Source: an uncultured Clostridia bacterium (GTDB taxonomy: Bacteria > Bacillota > Clostridia > UMGS1810). Taken from it: 48,966 bases of DNA. Below the pieces are notes generated by a model that saw only the letters and a list, made by a program, of their open reading frames with translations, did not search any database and was not told where the DNA came from. Numbering within the stretch: the first letter of the stretch is position 1; each line of letters starts with the position of its first letter. The position numbers and the translations under genes were made by a program. The DNA is taken from contig CAKSPF010000012.1 in NCBI GenBank assembly GCA_934481345.1, positions 1 to 48,966 of the forward strand, in the 5' to 3' direction. Positions 27,581 through 36,180 of the stretch are shown here, one piece after another.

Positions 27581-29075
27581 TGTCAATCACCTCGTCTATA
27601 TCGTCTGCCGGCAGGATTACCTGAAATTCGGAATACTTCCCCGGTACGCTTTTTACGTTGACGTGCCCCGCATGTTCGGACACGATATTTTTTACATACG
27701 ACAGCCCCACGCCCCAGTTGTTGAAGGTCTGCTTTGTGGAATACAGCGGTTCAAAGATTTTTTTGCGTTCCTTTGCCGTCATTCCCGTTCCGTTATCGCG
27801 TATGCTTATGCACATCCAGGGGTATTCAAACCATGTGCCCACGGTTATTGTGCCGTCCGGTATATTTTTCTTTGCGATTGCCTCGGATGCGTTTGAAAAC
27901 AGATTTATCAAAACCTCTGTTATCGCCTCATAGTCGCCGTATAAAAGCGCGCTCGGAGCGTCAAACTTCTTTATTATTTTAATATCGTCAGAAACGGGAT
28001 TTTTATTCAGCGCCGCATTTATGCAGTCGTATATATTTATATAGTCGTACTCAATAGGTACGGGGTTGTTGTACAGGTTCAGAAACTTTGCCGTCCGCCT
28101 TACCATGTCGTCAATCTGCTTTTCGGCTTCGCCCAGAAATTCTTTGAAATTTGCCCTGTCATACGACGCCGAGGCTTTTTGTATAAGCATTTTTACCGAG
28201 AAAAAGGCATTTTTGTAGCTATGAAACACATGCCTTATATTTTCCTGCGGCAATATGCAGTTATGGTTAAGCGGTTTGGGCTTTTTGAATATCGCCTTTT
28301 CGAGAAGGCTTGCTTTTTTGGAAAAAAGCAGGTTATAGAAAAGCGCCATTATAGTCAGAAGAATTGCTATGCATATAATTATCGTCACGTTGTTTATCGC
28401 GTTTGTTTGAACAGTATAGATGTCATAATTGTTTATCATTCCCTTTATCGGCATAAATGCGATAATCGAAATGTAAATTATATTTATTATCAGCGTAAAT
28501 ACAAGCAAAAGCCTTAACTGATTTTTCTTGAAAAGTATTCTCGAGCGGTGCGCCTGTACAAAAAGCTTTATGCATGCGATTATTCCTGCCGAGAGCATAA
28601 GCACGTTTATAAGGTTTATAATGAGCTTGATAAATTCCGCGGCGGCGCTTTTGCCGCTGTACTGCATTGCCCAGAGCCTTTCGATGAATTTCGGTGAATT
28701 TAAAAACATCATGGCAAGGCACAGCGCTGTTGCGGCGGCTATGCCGGCACGGCGGATATTTTGGTTTTTGTATGTATCGTGAGAAATCAGCATTACCGAA
28801 GCAATGAAAAAGATGCTTACGGAAACATTTGCCAGAGTTTTAATGTCGGCAAAGGTAAACGGGATTTGCGAAATGGTGTTGTATATATTATACTCCGTTT
28901 TATTTACAATAAAAGTGCTTATAAAGTACAGCCTTATGGTGAGCAGGGTGTTTGAAAAAAGAATGAGTATTATGGCGAAAAGCTCAAAGGAAAATATCGT
29001 AGAATACAGGCTTTTCGGCTCTTTAATGAGAATATATATTATAAGTACCGTAAGCAGCAGTATAATATAAAGCAT
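27558..29075 (-). CDS. Membrane sensor histidine kinase
   Basis: ATG 29075 was chosen because GGAAGGA precedes it at proper spacing; a longer TTG reading begins at 29108. The 505-residue protein has about seven hydrophobic segments in its first 260 residues, without a large extracellular domain, so it probably senses a signal within or near the membrane. The phosphoacceptor region is around HVFHSYKNAFFSV. The ATPase domain shows the N box (LINLFSNASEAIA), G1 (IRDNGTGM) and G2 (WGVGLSYVKNI). It partners the overlapping response regulator. Signal unknown. Confidence 0.9.
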   Translation of the reverse strand: MLYIILLLTVLIIYILIKEPKSLYSTIFSFELFAIILILFSNTLLTIRLYFISTFIVNKTEYNIYNTISQIPFTFADIKTLANVSVSIFFIASVMLISHDTYKNQNIRRAGIAAATALCLAMMFLNSPKFIERLWAMQYSGKSAAAEFIKLIINLINVLMLSAGIIACIKLFVQAHRSRILFKKNQLRLLLVFTLIINIIYISIIAFMPIKGMINNYDIYTVQTNAINNVTIIICIAILLTIMALFYNLLFSKKASLLEKAIFKKPKPLNHNCILPQENIRHVFHSYKNAFFSVKMLIQKASASYDRANFKEFLGEAEKQIDDMVRRTAKFLNLYNNPVPIEYDYINIYDCINAALNKNPVSDDIKIIKKFDAPSALLYGDYEAITEVLINLFSNASEAIAKKNIPDGTITVGTWFEYPWMCISIRDNGTGMTAKERKKIFEPLYSTKQTFNNWGVGLSYVKNIVSEHAGHVNVKSVPGKYSEFQVILPADDIDEVIDSDKSNDM

Positions 29076-29112
29076 GTCATCATTCCTTCCGAAAAATATA
29101 TACCGCAATAGT

Positions 29113-29141
29113 ATTATAGCATTAGCGCGGCTTCAAATCAA
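29113..29141 (-). promoter_or_regulatory. Promoter for the two-component system
   Basis: On the minus strand, TTGATT (29136-29141) and TATAAT (29113-29118) are 17 bp apart, placing the transcript start about 30 bp before the kinase ATG. Confidence 0.6.
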
Positions 29142-29159
29142 GGTTATAAAATATAACAC

Positions 29160-29188
29160 TTGATAAAAGACGGAGCGTATGATAACAT
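29160..29188 (+). promoter_or_regulatory. Promoter for the esterase / alpha-galactosidase operon
   Basis: TTGATA (29160-29165) and TAACAT (29183-29188) with a 17-bp spacer, followed by AAAAGGGG before ATG 29212. It is divergent from the kinase promoter, 19 bp apart, so one regulator could act on both. Confidence 0.55.
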
Positions 29189-29211
29189 CTGTTTAAAAGG
29201 GGTGTTCTGCT

Positions 29212-29910
29212 ATGTATGAATCCGTAAATGCGGCAGGAAACAGCGTATCTGCCGAAAATCAGCTTGACATTAATAAATACGTTCAGATTTTTTTGAATAA
29301 AAATGCAAAAATAAAGGTTTTGTTTGTGGGCAATTCCATAACAAGGCACGCGCCGAAAGCCGACATAGGCTGGAGCGGCGACTGGGGAATGGCGGCTTCC
29401 TGCCGCGAAAAGGATTATGTGCATCTCGTGGTAAAGGCACTTGAAGAAAAATATACGGCTGTGGACTACTGCATAGCGCAGGCGGCGCAGTGGGAGGTAA
29501 ATTATTATAACGGCATCGAAGTGTTAAACGAATACTACACCAAGGCGAGGGATTTTGACGCCGACATAGTGATAATACGCATAGGCGAGAATATAAACAG
29601 GGACAAAAACAAAGAACTGTCCTGCAAGCCGTATTTTGCGGAGATGATTAAGTTTTTTGCCAAAAATCCGTCCGCAAAGGTTATAGTGACGGACAATTTC
29701 TGGAAGATAGAGGCGCTTGATACCGCATTTAAAGAGGTTGCGGACGAAAACGGCTATACCCTGTGCCATATAGGCGACCTGGAGGACGACAAGCGCACAA
29801 TGGCTCTCGGCCGGTATGAACACGAGGGAATATGCCTGCACCCGGGGGATTACGGCATGAGGTGCATTGCAGACAGAATTATTGCAAAAATAAATGAGGT
29901 GGCAAAATGA
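29212..29910 (+). CDS. Intracellular SGNH-like hydrolase (diverged block V)
   Basis: A 232-residue protein with block I GNSIT (Ser42) preceded by a beta strand (IKVLFV) and block V ending in CLHPGDYG (His210). The usual Asp three residues before the His is replaced by Ile, and block III reads IRIGENINR. The nucleophile is present but the triad acid is not obvious; Glu207 in the HEGICLHP stretch or another residue may substitute. No signal peptide. Its stop overlaps the GH36 start by 4 bp, so the genes are translationally coupled. It may deacetylate a galactose-containing oligosaccharide in the cytoplasm. Confidence 0.72.
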   Translation: MYESVNAAGNSVSAENQLDINKYVQIFLNKNAKIKVLFVGNSITRHAPKADIGWSGDWGMAASCREKDYVHLVVKALEEKYTAVDYCIAQAAQWEVNYYNGIEVLNEYYTKARDFDADIVIIRIGENINRDKNKELSCKPYFAEMIKFFAKNPSAKVIVTDNFWKIEALDTAFKEVADENGYTLCHIGDLEDDKRTMALGRYEHEGICLHPGDYGMRCIADRIIAKINEVAK

Positions 29911-31994
29911 AAAGCTTTTCGCACGGCGATACGGAGCTGATACTGTTTGACAACGGCAATTTCACATTGGCAAAGAAGGGTATGCATAATTTCTGCGATT
30001 CGGACGCTGCCGACCGCACCTGCTTTCAGCTTTCGCTGTACGGCGGCAGGGAACTTTTGCTGACAGAAAACGAATTTGAATTTGACGGGGTGAAAGAGGA
30101 CGGCAGCGTGCTGAAACTCGGCTACATAAACAGGACTGAGGAGCTGTATGTCACGGCAAAGCTGGAGTTTTCGGACGGATTGAATGTCGTTTCGCAGAGA
30201 AATACCGTTAAAAATATCGGCACAAAGGAAAAGGTGCTTACGAGGTTTGCCTCGGCATACCTCGACAATGCGGCGCACGGCGGCAGTGCATGGTATGAAA
30301 GACAGCAGGCGGTATACACCTGTGCAAACAACTGGCAGGGCGAGGGGCAGTGGAACGCTTTCTCGCCGCGCAGTCTGGGGCTGTATCCGTCCACAATTCA
30401 CCCGTGGGAAAACAGAAGCTATGAGGTGAGCACAACGGGGAGCTGGTCAACGGCGGGATTTTATCCGCTTGTCATGATAGAGGACAAGTCCTCAAAGCTT
30501 GTGTGGTTTATGGAAACGGAAGGCTCGCACAGCTGGGCAATAAAAATCTCGGCGCACGGAGGGTATGCAAAGCCGAGCCTGTCACTTGCGGCATGCAGCT
30601 GTGACGAAGCTCTCGGAGGGTGGCGCTATACCTTGCATCCGGGCGAGGAATACTCGGCGGAAAGAGCCTTTTTCGGCATAGCAGACGGCGGTTTTGAAGG
30701 CGCGGTTTGCCGGCTTAATTCGTTTAAAAGGGCAGACAGCCTCGTGCGCTGCGGCGACGGCACACCGCCGATAGTATTTAACGACTACATGAACTGCCTT
30801 TGGACAAATCAGAGCTATGATAAGCTTGTACCGCTCATAAAGAGCGCCGCGGAGGCAGGGTGCGAAATCTTCTGCATAGACGACGGCTGGCAGACCAACA
30901 AAGGCGGTACGGGGCACGGCGATTGGATTCCGAAAGACATAGAATCGCTTCGGAAAACTGCGGACTTAATCCGCGCAAACGGCATGATACCGGGCATATG
31001 GTTTGAGCTTGACGCGTGCAATGACAACGCTTTCGGCTATACAATGAGCGAAGACTGCGTGCTCAAAAGATACGACAGTATAACAGGCAGACAAAGAGCT
31101 TTTTATAATTTCAAGTCCGATACCGTAAAAGAGTATCTGTACGGGCGCATTAAGACGGTATATGATTTGGGATTCCGATTTATCAAAAACGACTACAACC
31201 AGTCAACGGGAATAGGCTGTACAAATATCTGCGGCGGAAATTCCCCGGCGGAGGGACTTATACAAAATACCAACGCCTTCTATGACTTCATAGACAGCCT
31301 GTATGTCAAATTTCCGGGGTTAATCATAGAAAACTGCGGCAGCGGAGCTATGAGAGATGACAACAAGATGTTAAGGCGCGGTATGCTGCAAAGCATATCC
31401 GACCAGGAAATATACCTGAACAACCCGTCCGTAATGATGGGAAGCCTGGCGCTCATGCCTCCGGAAAAGGCAGGAATATGGTCGTATCCGTATCCGCTTT
31501 TGTTTGAAAAGAAAGAGGAAATATTAAAATCCGCCGAATACCGCAAAAAGATGGAAAACGGCTTTGAAACCGTATTCAACATGGTAAACGCAATGTTCGG
31601 CTCAATGTATCTGTCGGGGCGCATAGATATGTGCGACGGGTACAATATGTCGCTGATAAAAGAGGGTACAGAGCTTTACAAAGGAATACGCGGATGCATA
31701 CCGCACGGCAGACCGGTATATCCCACAGGTTTTCACCCTATGAACGAAAGGGGATATGCGTCATTCGGACTTTTGAGCCGTGACGCGCTGCTGCTCGGCG
31801 TGTGGAACATAAACGGCGAAGACGGCAAGTCGTTTGAAATAAATTTGTCGGGGTATATAAGCGGTGCAAAAATCGAGCGCTTCTATCCGCATGCGGATTA
31901 TGCAAAGCATGAGTTTGACGGCAGTGTGCTCAAAGTAAGCCTTTTGCAAAATACCGCCGTATTCTTTGTCATATCAAAGGAGGATATCAAATGA
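29907..31994 (+). CDS. Alpha-galactosidase, glycoside hydrolase family 36
   Basis: A 695-residue cytoplasmic enzyme that removes terminal alpha-galactose. The N-terminal beta-sandwich (about 1-280) precedes a TIM barrel with IDDGWQ (Asp325, Asp326), nucleophile Asp429 in FIKNDYNQ, the substrate-contacting ENCGSGA motif, and acid/base Asp499 in SISDQE. These motifs and the length match GH36 well. It lies between two SGNH hydrolases with 4-bp overlaps at both ends, so the three enzymes are made together. No signal peptide is present, consistent with action on imported oligosaccharides. Confidence 0.92.
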   Translation: MKSFSHGDTELILFDNGNFTLAKKGMHNFCDSDAADRTCFQLSLYGGRELLLTENEFEFDGVKEDGSVLKLGYINRTEELYVTAKLEFSDGLNVVSQRNTVKNIGTKEKVLTRFASAYLDNAAHGGSAWYERQQAVYTCANNWQGEGQWNAFSPRSLGLYPSTIHPWENRSYEVSTTGSWSTAGFYPLVMIEDKSSKLVWFMETEGSHSWAIKISAHGGYAKPSLSLAACSCDEALGGWRYTLHPGEEYSAERAFFGIADGGFEGAVCRLNSFKRADSLVRCGDGTPPIVFNDYMNCLWTNQSYDKLVPLIKSAAEAGCEIFCIDDGWQTNKGGTGHGDWIPKDIESLRKTADLIRANGMIPGIWFELDACNDNAFGYTMSEDCVLKRYDSITGRQRAFYNFKSDTVKEYLYGRIKTVYDLGFRFIKNDYNQSTGIGCTNICGGNSPAEGLIQNTNAFYDFIDSLYVKFPGLIIENCGSGAMRDDNKMLRRGMLQSISDQEIYLNNPSVMMGSLALMPPEKAGIWSYPYPLLFEKKEEILKSAEYRKKMENGFETVFNMVNAMFGSMYLSGRIDMCDGYNMSLIKEGTELYKGIRGCIPHGRPVYPTGFHPMNERGYASFGLLSRDALLLGVWNINGEDGKSFEINLSGYISGAKIERFYPHADYAKHEFDGSVLKVSLLQNTAVFFVISKEDIK

Positions 31995-32755
31995 CGGCAG
32001 ATAACTTTTGCAAAAAGGAAAATCCGCTTGAACCGCTCACCGCAAACATAAACCTATGCTCCATATTCAGAAGGATAGGCTGCGTGGGCGACAGCCTGTC
32101 GTCGGGCGAATTTGAACTGGAAAAGCCGGACGGCAGCAAGGAATATCACGATATGTACGAGTATTCGTGGGGGCAGTTTATAGCGAGAGATACCATGAGC
32201 ACGGTATATAACTTCTCAAAGGGCGGTATGACGGCGGAGGAATACTGCACGGAATTTGCGGAGAAAAACGGTTTTTGGGATAAGGACAAGGCATGCCGGG
32301 CATACATTATCGCCCTCGGAGTAAATGACGTTCTGGTGCTCGGAAAAGACGTGGGGGATATATCGGACGTTGACTTTGACGATTACCGCAGAAACAAAAA
32401 AAGCTTTGCCGGCTATTATGCCATGATTATACAAAGGCTGAAGGAGATTTCGCCCGAGGCAAAGTTCTTTCTGATGACTATGCCGCGTGATTTTCACAAC
32501 TCGCCCCGGATGATAAAAAACGGCGGTCTGCATGCGGAGCTGATGTATAAATTTGCAGACAAATTCTCAAACTGCTATGTTCTCGATTTCAGAAAATATG
32601 CTCCGGAATATGATGAGGATTTCAGAAAAAAATATTACCTCGGAACGCACATGAGCCCGGCGGGATATGCCCTTACTGCATGCATGGTGGAAACGTATAT
32701 TGATTATATCATAAGAAATAATCCCGAGGATTTCAAAAAAGTCGGTTTTATATAA
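31991..32755 (+). CDS. Intracellular SGNH-like hydrolase
   Basis: A 254-residue protein with GDSLSSG (Ser35), the glycine block SKGGMTAEEY, LGVNDVL (Asn112) and HMSPAGY (His220). The residue three before His220 is Leu instead of the usual Asp, so the triad is incomplete or uses another acid. The N-terminus is atypical, with about 25 residues before the first strand. No signal peptide. The ATG overlaps the GH36 stop (ATGA). It is probably a second sugar esterase of the operon; lipase activity is less likely given the context. Confidence 0.75.
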   Translation: MTADNFCKKENPLEPLTANINLCSIFRRIGCVGDSLSSGEFELEKPDGSKEYHDMYEYSWGQFIARDTMSTVYNFSKGGMTAEEYCTEFAEKNGFWDKDKACRAYIIALGVNDVLVLGKDVGDISDVDFDDYRRNKKSFAGYYAMIIQRLKEISPEAKFFLMTMPRDFHNSPRMIKNGGLHAELMYKFADKFSNCYVLDFRKYAPEYDEDFRKKYYLGTHMSPAGYALTACMVETYIDYIIRNNPEDFKKVGFI

Positions 32756-32806
32756 TAATGCCTTTAAAGGAAGGCAAGTTTTTTAAAATATAATGCATAT
32801 TGAAAC

Positions 32807-32845
32807 AAAGAGCAGACGGCTATCAATGCCGTCTGCTCTTTTGCA
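32807..32845. terminator. Terminator, possibly bidirectional
   Basis: Perfect 14-bp stem, 32807-32820 with 32828-32841, then TTTT on the plus strand. The left arm is AAAGAGC-type, so the minus strand also ends in TTT and it may serve the truncated minus-strand gene beyond it. Confidence 0.85.
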
Positions 32846-32853
32846 CCGGAAAA

Positions 32854-33060
32854 TTATATATTTCCGCTTTTGTCCGCAATGGGTATTGCAATGCGCGAAA
32901 CGTAGTTTTCCGGTCTGAATTCCCTTGCGGTATACGGGGCAACTATGCCGAGCACGCGCGGATAGTCAATCGGTTTTAAGTTCAGCTCCCTGACTTTCCG
33001 GTTAAATATATTCCATGCTTGTGCAAAAAAATCATAGCTCCCGTAATACAGGCACGGGAA
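32854..33060 (-). pseudogene. C-terminal stub of an effector-binding-domain protein (GyrI/AraC-like)
   Basis: The minus-strand frame is open from 33060 to a TAA at 32854-32856 and reads as real protein: LYYGSYDFFAQAWNIFN, LKPIDYPRVLGIVAPY, and the ending ENYVSRIAIPIADKSGNI. The G-S-Y...AW pattern and the closing IPI strand resemble the GyrI-like small-molecule-binding domain of AraC/MerR-type regulators. An in-frame stop lies just upstream (33061-33063). There is no start codon or helix-turn-helix domain. The N-terminal part seems removed at the junction with the 33015 gene. Confidence 0.5.
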
Positions 33061-35858
33061 TTACCGGTACGGCATACTTCCAAGCGGAAAACGGCGTTCC
33101 GACGCTGTACCTGGACGGCGTGACGGTAAATGACGGGTACAAAGAAAGTGATTTTCTCGGCGGCAGCATCGGCTATCTTTACAACGTTTACGGAATATAC
33201 TATAAGCCCGCAGGCGATGACAAGCTGACGGTAAAGCTTTCGGGAACAAATGTTATCGAACCGGAACACTATACCGACGAAAAACACCAAAGTTCAAGAA
33301 TTTACGGAATTATGTTTGATAAAAACTGCACGGAGTTTTCACTTGATGGCGGCGAAAACACGAAGCTTAGTATTGTTTCGGAGTATAAAGCGCTGTATGG
33401 AAAAAGTGACAACTGTGTCATCTCGATAAACGGCGGAGAATACGACATGAAAACAACCGGCACAGTGACCTCAAGTGAGGGAATCTATATTGAAGGTTCT
33501 CTGAAGGTCGAAAATGCCAAGGTAAATATTGTGTCTGAATCAGACCGCGGAATCTGGATACTGAACAGAAGTACGTCCGGCGGAATTACATCTGTAACGG
33601 ACAGCAGCGTCACGATTAAAGCCGGAATCGGTGAAGATATAGAGGACGGTATCCTTTCCGAAAACGATATGACTATCCGAAACAGCATTATTGATATTGA
33701 ATGTGACGCAATGGGAATACAGGTTTCCGACGGAAAGTCGCTCGATATTTCCGGTGCGGACACGGTAGTTTCAGTAAAATCCATTGCACCTGTCAGGACG
33801 AATTGGGACAGCGAATATGCGGCAATACGCACGGAAGAAAGCAACGGTTATTACGAAGAAGGAGGATTATCGCAGTGCGGAGACATCACATTAAATGACG
33901 GTCTTGCAGTCACAACTCCCGATGCGGGCAAAATAAGCGGATACGATTTCGACCATCTTACTCCCGAAGATGATTTTTTCGCTCATTACAAAACAGTTAT
34001 CGACGCGGACGGCAGCTATGCAAGAGAGGTTGTTATCAAAACGCCGACCGAGCACTGCGTATGCGGCACGGAGGGCTGCACATCCCATACGGGAACAATA
34101 GCGCATATTGCGGACAACAGCCTTAACCTTATAGAGGATATCGCAACAAACGAAACTACCCTTACAAGCGGCAGCTATTATTTAAGCGATGATCTTGCAT
34201 TGACGAGATATGCGCTCACCGTTTCCGGTACGGTAAATATTTGCCTGAACGGTCACAAGCTTGCGGCAAATATTGTTCCGGCCGAAAATGCGGTTTTGAA
34301 CATATGCGACTGCACGGGCGGCGGCACGGTTACGAACCCGGGCGGCCATGCAATAGCATTCAGAAATAACGGCGCAACTGTTAATATTTACGGCGGAACA
34401 ATAGAAACATCATATAATCAAGCAAATACCATAATAGATTTTGATGGGGTTGCAGACAGCGGACTTACAACCGAGTGGAAATTCGATACAGACAGACTTA
34501 CGGAAAACGTCACTTTGTATGCAAAATGGGTACAGGGTACGGTTTCCAAAGACGAGGGCAATATCGGTGAAGTAACGGCAGACGGCTTGAACGATATTGC
34601 AAAGGCAGAAAAAACGGATATTTCGCTTGTAGTTCAGGTACAGGAGACTGCCGAGGGCGATGAAAGCCAGACAGCCATAAAGGACATTGCAAATGCGCCG
34701 TCTAACTTCGGTTTCTATGACATTGCACTCAAAAAATCCACAGGCGGAACGGTTTCGGAGGCGCCGAGCGTAATCGAGATCAAACTGCCGTATGACTTTA
34801 CAAGAAAAACAAACATCAAGGTTTACAGATATCACAACGGAAACGCACAGGAGCTTGCACAGCTCGCAGAAAGAAATACCGTGAAGCCGTATAATGACGG
34901 AACATGCTTTGTAGATATGACAAACGGATGCATTTACATTTATTCTTCCAGGTTCTCTACATATTCCGTTGCATATGACAAATTAAATTCAGGCTCCGGC
35001 AGCGGCGGCTCGACGCGCTATACCGTTCGTTTCGAAACAAACGGCGGCAATACAATAAAGAGCCAGACAGTCAGCAAGAACGGCACGGCAACAAAACCGG
35101 AAAATGCAGTAAGAGAAGGATATACATTTGACGGCTGGTATTTAAGCAACGATTTTGTAAATGAGTATGATTTCACAGAAAAAGTAACAAAGAATATCAC
35201 ACTCTATGCAAAATGGACCGAGAATAAAGAGCCGGCAGACGAAAACAAGGACGCAGAAGACGAAAACAAAGACAAACCGAGTGACGCAGATACGCATGAC
35301 TGCCCGTCAAAGGAATTTGACGATCTGGACATAAACCTGTGGTATCACTCCGATACGGATTATGTTTTGTCGGGCGGACTTATGAAAGGAACAACTGAAA
35401 AAACCTTTGCTCCGGACGAAAATCTTACCCGTGCAATGCTTGTCACCGTTCTGTACAGAAACGAATGTGAACCCGCGGTCGGCGAAAACAGCCCGTTTAC
35501 CGATGTAGAAATGAATGAGTATTACGGAAATGCCGTTTTGTGGGCACAGCAGAATGCCATTGTAAAGGGTATCTCCGAAACGGAATTTACACCGGACGCA
35601 CCTATCACGCGCGAGCAGATTGCGGCGATGATGCACCGATATGCAGAATTCAAGGGCATAGATGTATCGGTGGGAGAGAACACGAACATCCTGTCTTACA
35701 GTGATTTTGACAAAGTATCCGAGTATGCGGTTGCACCTATGCAGTGGGCAATCGGCTCAGGACTTATCAAAGGAAGAAGCGAAACAACGCTTAACCCGTC
35801 AGATAACGCAACGAGAGCGGAAATCGCTGCAATTCTGCATAGATTTTTAAGCAAATAA
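33015..35858 (+). CDS. SLH/InlB-repeat surface protein, 5'-truncated
   Basis: The 947-residue reading has three C-terminal SLH repeats (about 775-947; WYHSDTDYVLSGGLMKGTTE, YYGNAVLWAQQNAIVKG, PMQWAIGSGLIKGRSE). These are preceded by an acidic linker and a Listeria-Bacteroides (InlB B) repeat (EGYTFDGWYLSNDFVNEYDF ... ITLYAKW). A partial InlB copy lies near residue 480-500. The N-terminal half is a repetitive beta-helix-like secreted region. No signal peptide or ribosome site precedes ATG 33015, and the first ~14 codons overlap the minus-strand stub, so the true 5' end was lost. Without export it would not reach the cell wall and is probably non-functional, although the rest of the frame is intact. 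Confidence 0.75.
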   Translation: MLVQKNHSSRNTGTGITGTAYFQAENGVPTLYLDGVTVNDGYKESDFLGGSIGYLYNVYGIYYKPAGDDKLTVKLSGTNVIEPEHYTDEKHQSSRIYGIMFDKNCTEFSLDGGENTKLSIVSEYKALYGKSDNCVISINGGEYDMKTTGTVTSSEGIYIEGSLKVENAKVNIVSESDRGIWILNRSTSGGITSVTDSSVTIKAGIGEDIEDGILSENDMTIRNSIIDIECDAMGIQVSDGKSLDISGADTVVSVKSIAPVRTNWDSEYAAIRTEESNGYYEEGGLSQCGDITLNDGLAVTTPDAGKISGYDFDHLTPEDDFFAHYKTVIDADGSYAREVVIKTPTEHCVCGTEGCTSHTGTIAHIADNSLNLIEDIATNETTLTSGSYYLSDDLALTRYALTVSGTVNICLNGHKLAANIVPAENAVLNICDCTGGGTVTNPGGHAIAFRNNGATVNIYGGTIETSYNQANTIIDFDGVADSGLTTEWKFDTDRLTENVTLYAKWVQGTVSKDEGNIGEVTADGLNDIAKAEKTDISLVVQVQETAEGDESQTAIKDIANAPSNFGFYDIALKKSTGGTVSEAPSVIEIKLPYDFTRKTNIKVYRYHNGNAQELAQLAERNTVKPYNDGTCFVDMTNGCIYIYSSRFSTYSVAYDKLNSGSGSGGSTRYTVRFETNGGNTIKSQTVSKNGTATKPENAVREGYTFDGWYLSNDFVNEYDFTEKVTKNITLYAKWTENKEPADENKDAEDENKDKPSDADTHDCPSKEFDDLDINLWYHSDTDYVLSGGLMKGTTEKTFAPDENLTRAMLVTVLYRNECEPAVGENSPFTDVEMNEYYGNAVLWAQQNAIVKGISETEFTPDAPITREQIAAMMHRYAEFKGIDVSVGENTNILSYSDFDKVSEYAVAPMQWAIGSGLIKGRSETTLNPSDNATRAEIAAILHRFLSK

Positions 35859-35940
35859 GTAAAGCAAGATACAAAAAAACGCCGATTTGGCAGTCATTGA
35901 TAAAACAATAACATCAACAGACTGTCAAACGGAGTTGCTA

Positions 35941-35982
35941 AAAAACACGCATATCACTTTTTGAGGTGGTATGCGTGTTTTT
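35941..35982 (+). terminator. Terminator after the SLH/InlB-repeat gene
   Basis: 17-bp stem, 35941-35957 with 35966-35982 (one G-U), whose right arm ends in TTTTT. Confidence 0.8.
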
Positions 35983-36119
35983 GATGTACGGATATATTTT
36001 TTTGTAAATGCAGTCATAACATATACCTCGGATATAAATTTCCGATTTCGGAAACTTGTCAAGGTTTTTATAAAGATTAGTCGGGTTTTGACTTAAAAAT
36101 TTTTACGAAAAAAGAAAAT

Positions 36120-36144
36120 CCGCAAGACTAAAAAAGTCTTGCGG
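36120..36144 (-). terminator. Terminator of the BspA-like gene
   Basis: Perfect 10-bp stem CCGCAAGACT / AGTCTTGCGG with a 5-nt loop. On the minus strand it is followed by a T-rich run (complement of 36106-36119), fitting the gene that ends at 36181. Confidence 0.75.
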
Positions 36145-36180
36145 AAAAACGGTTCCTTATCAATGCCGTACTTTCGGCGG

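Larger units (their letters stand above)
35859..36180. other. Convergent intergenic region with inverted repeats
   Basis: This 322-bp gap lies between convergent genes and holds a terminator for each. Near 36043-36056 there is also a palindrome, TTCCGA-TT-TCGGAA, with no gene start beside it. No coding frame was recognised. Confidence 0.5.
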
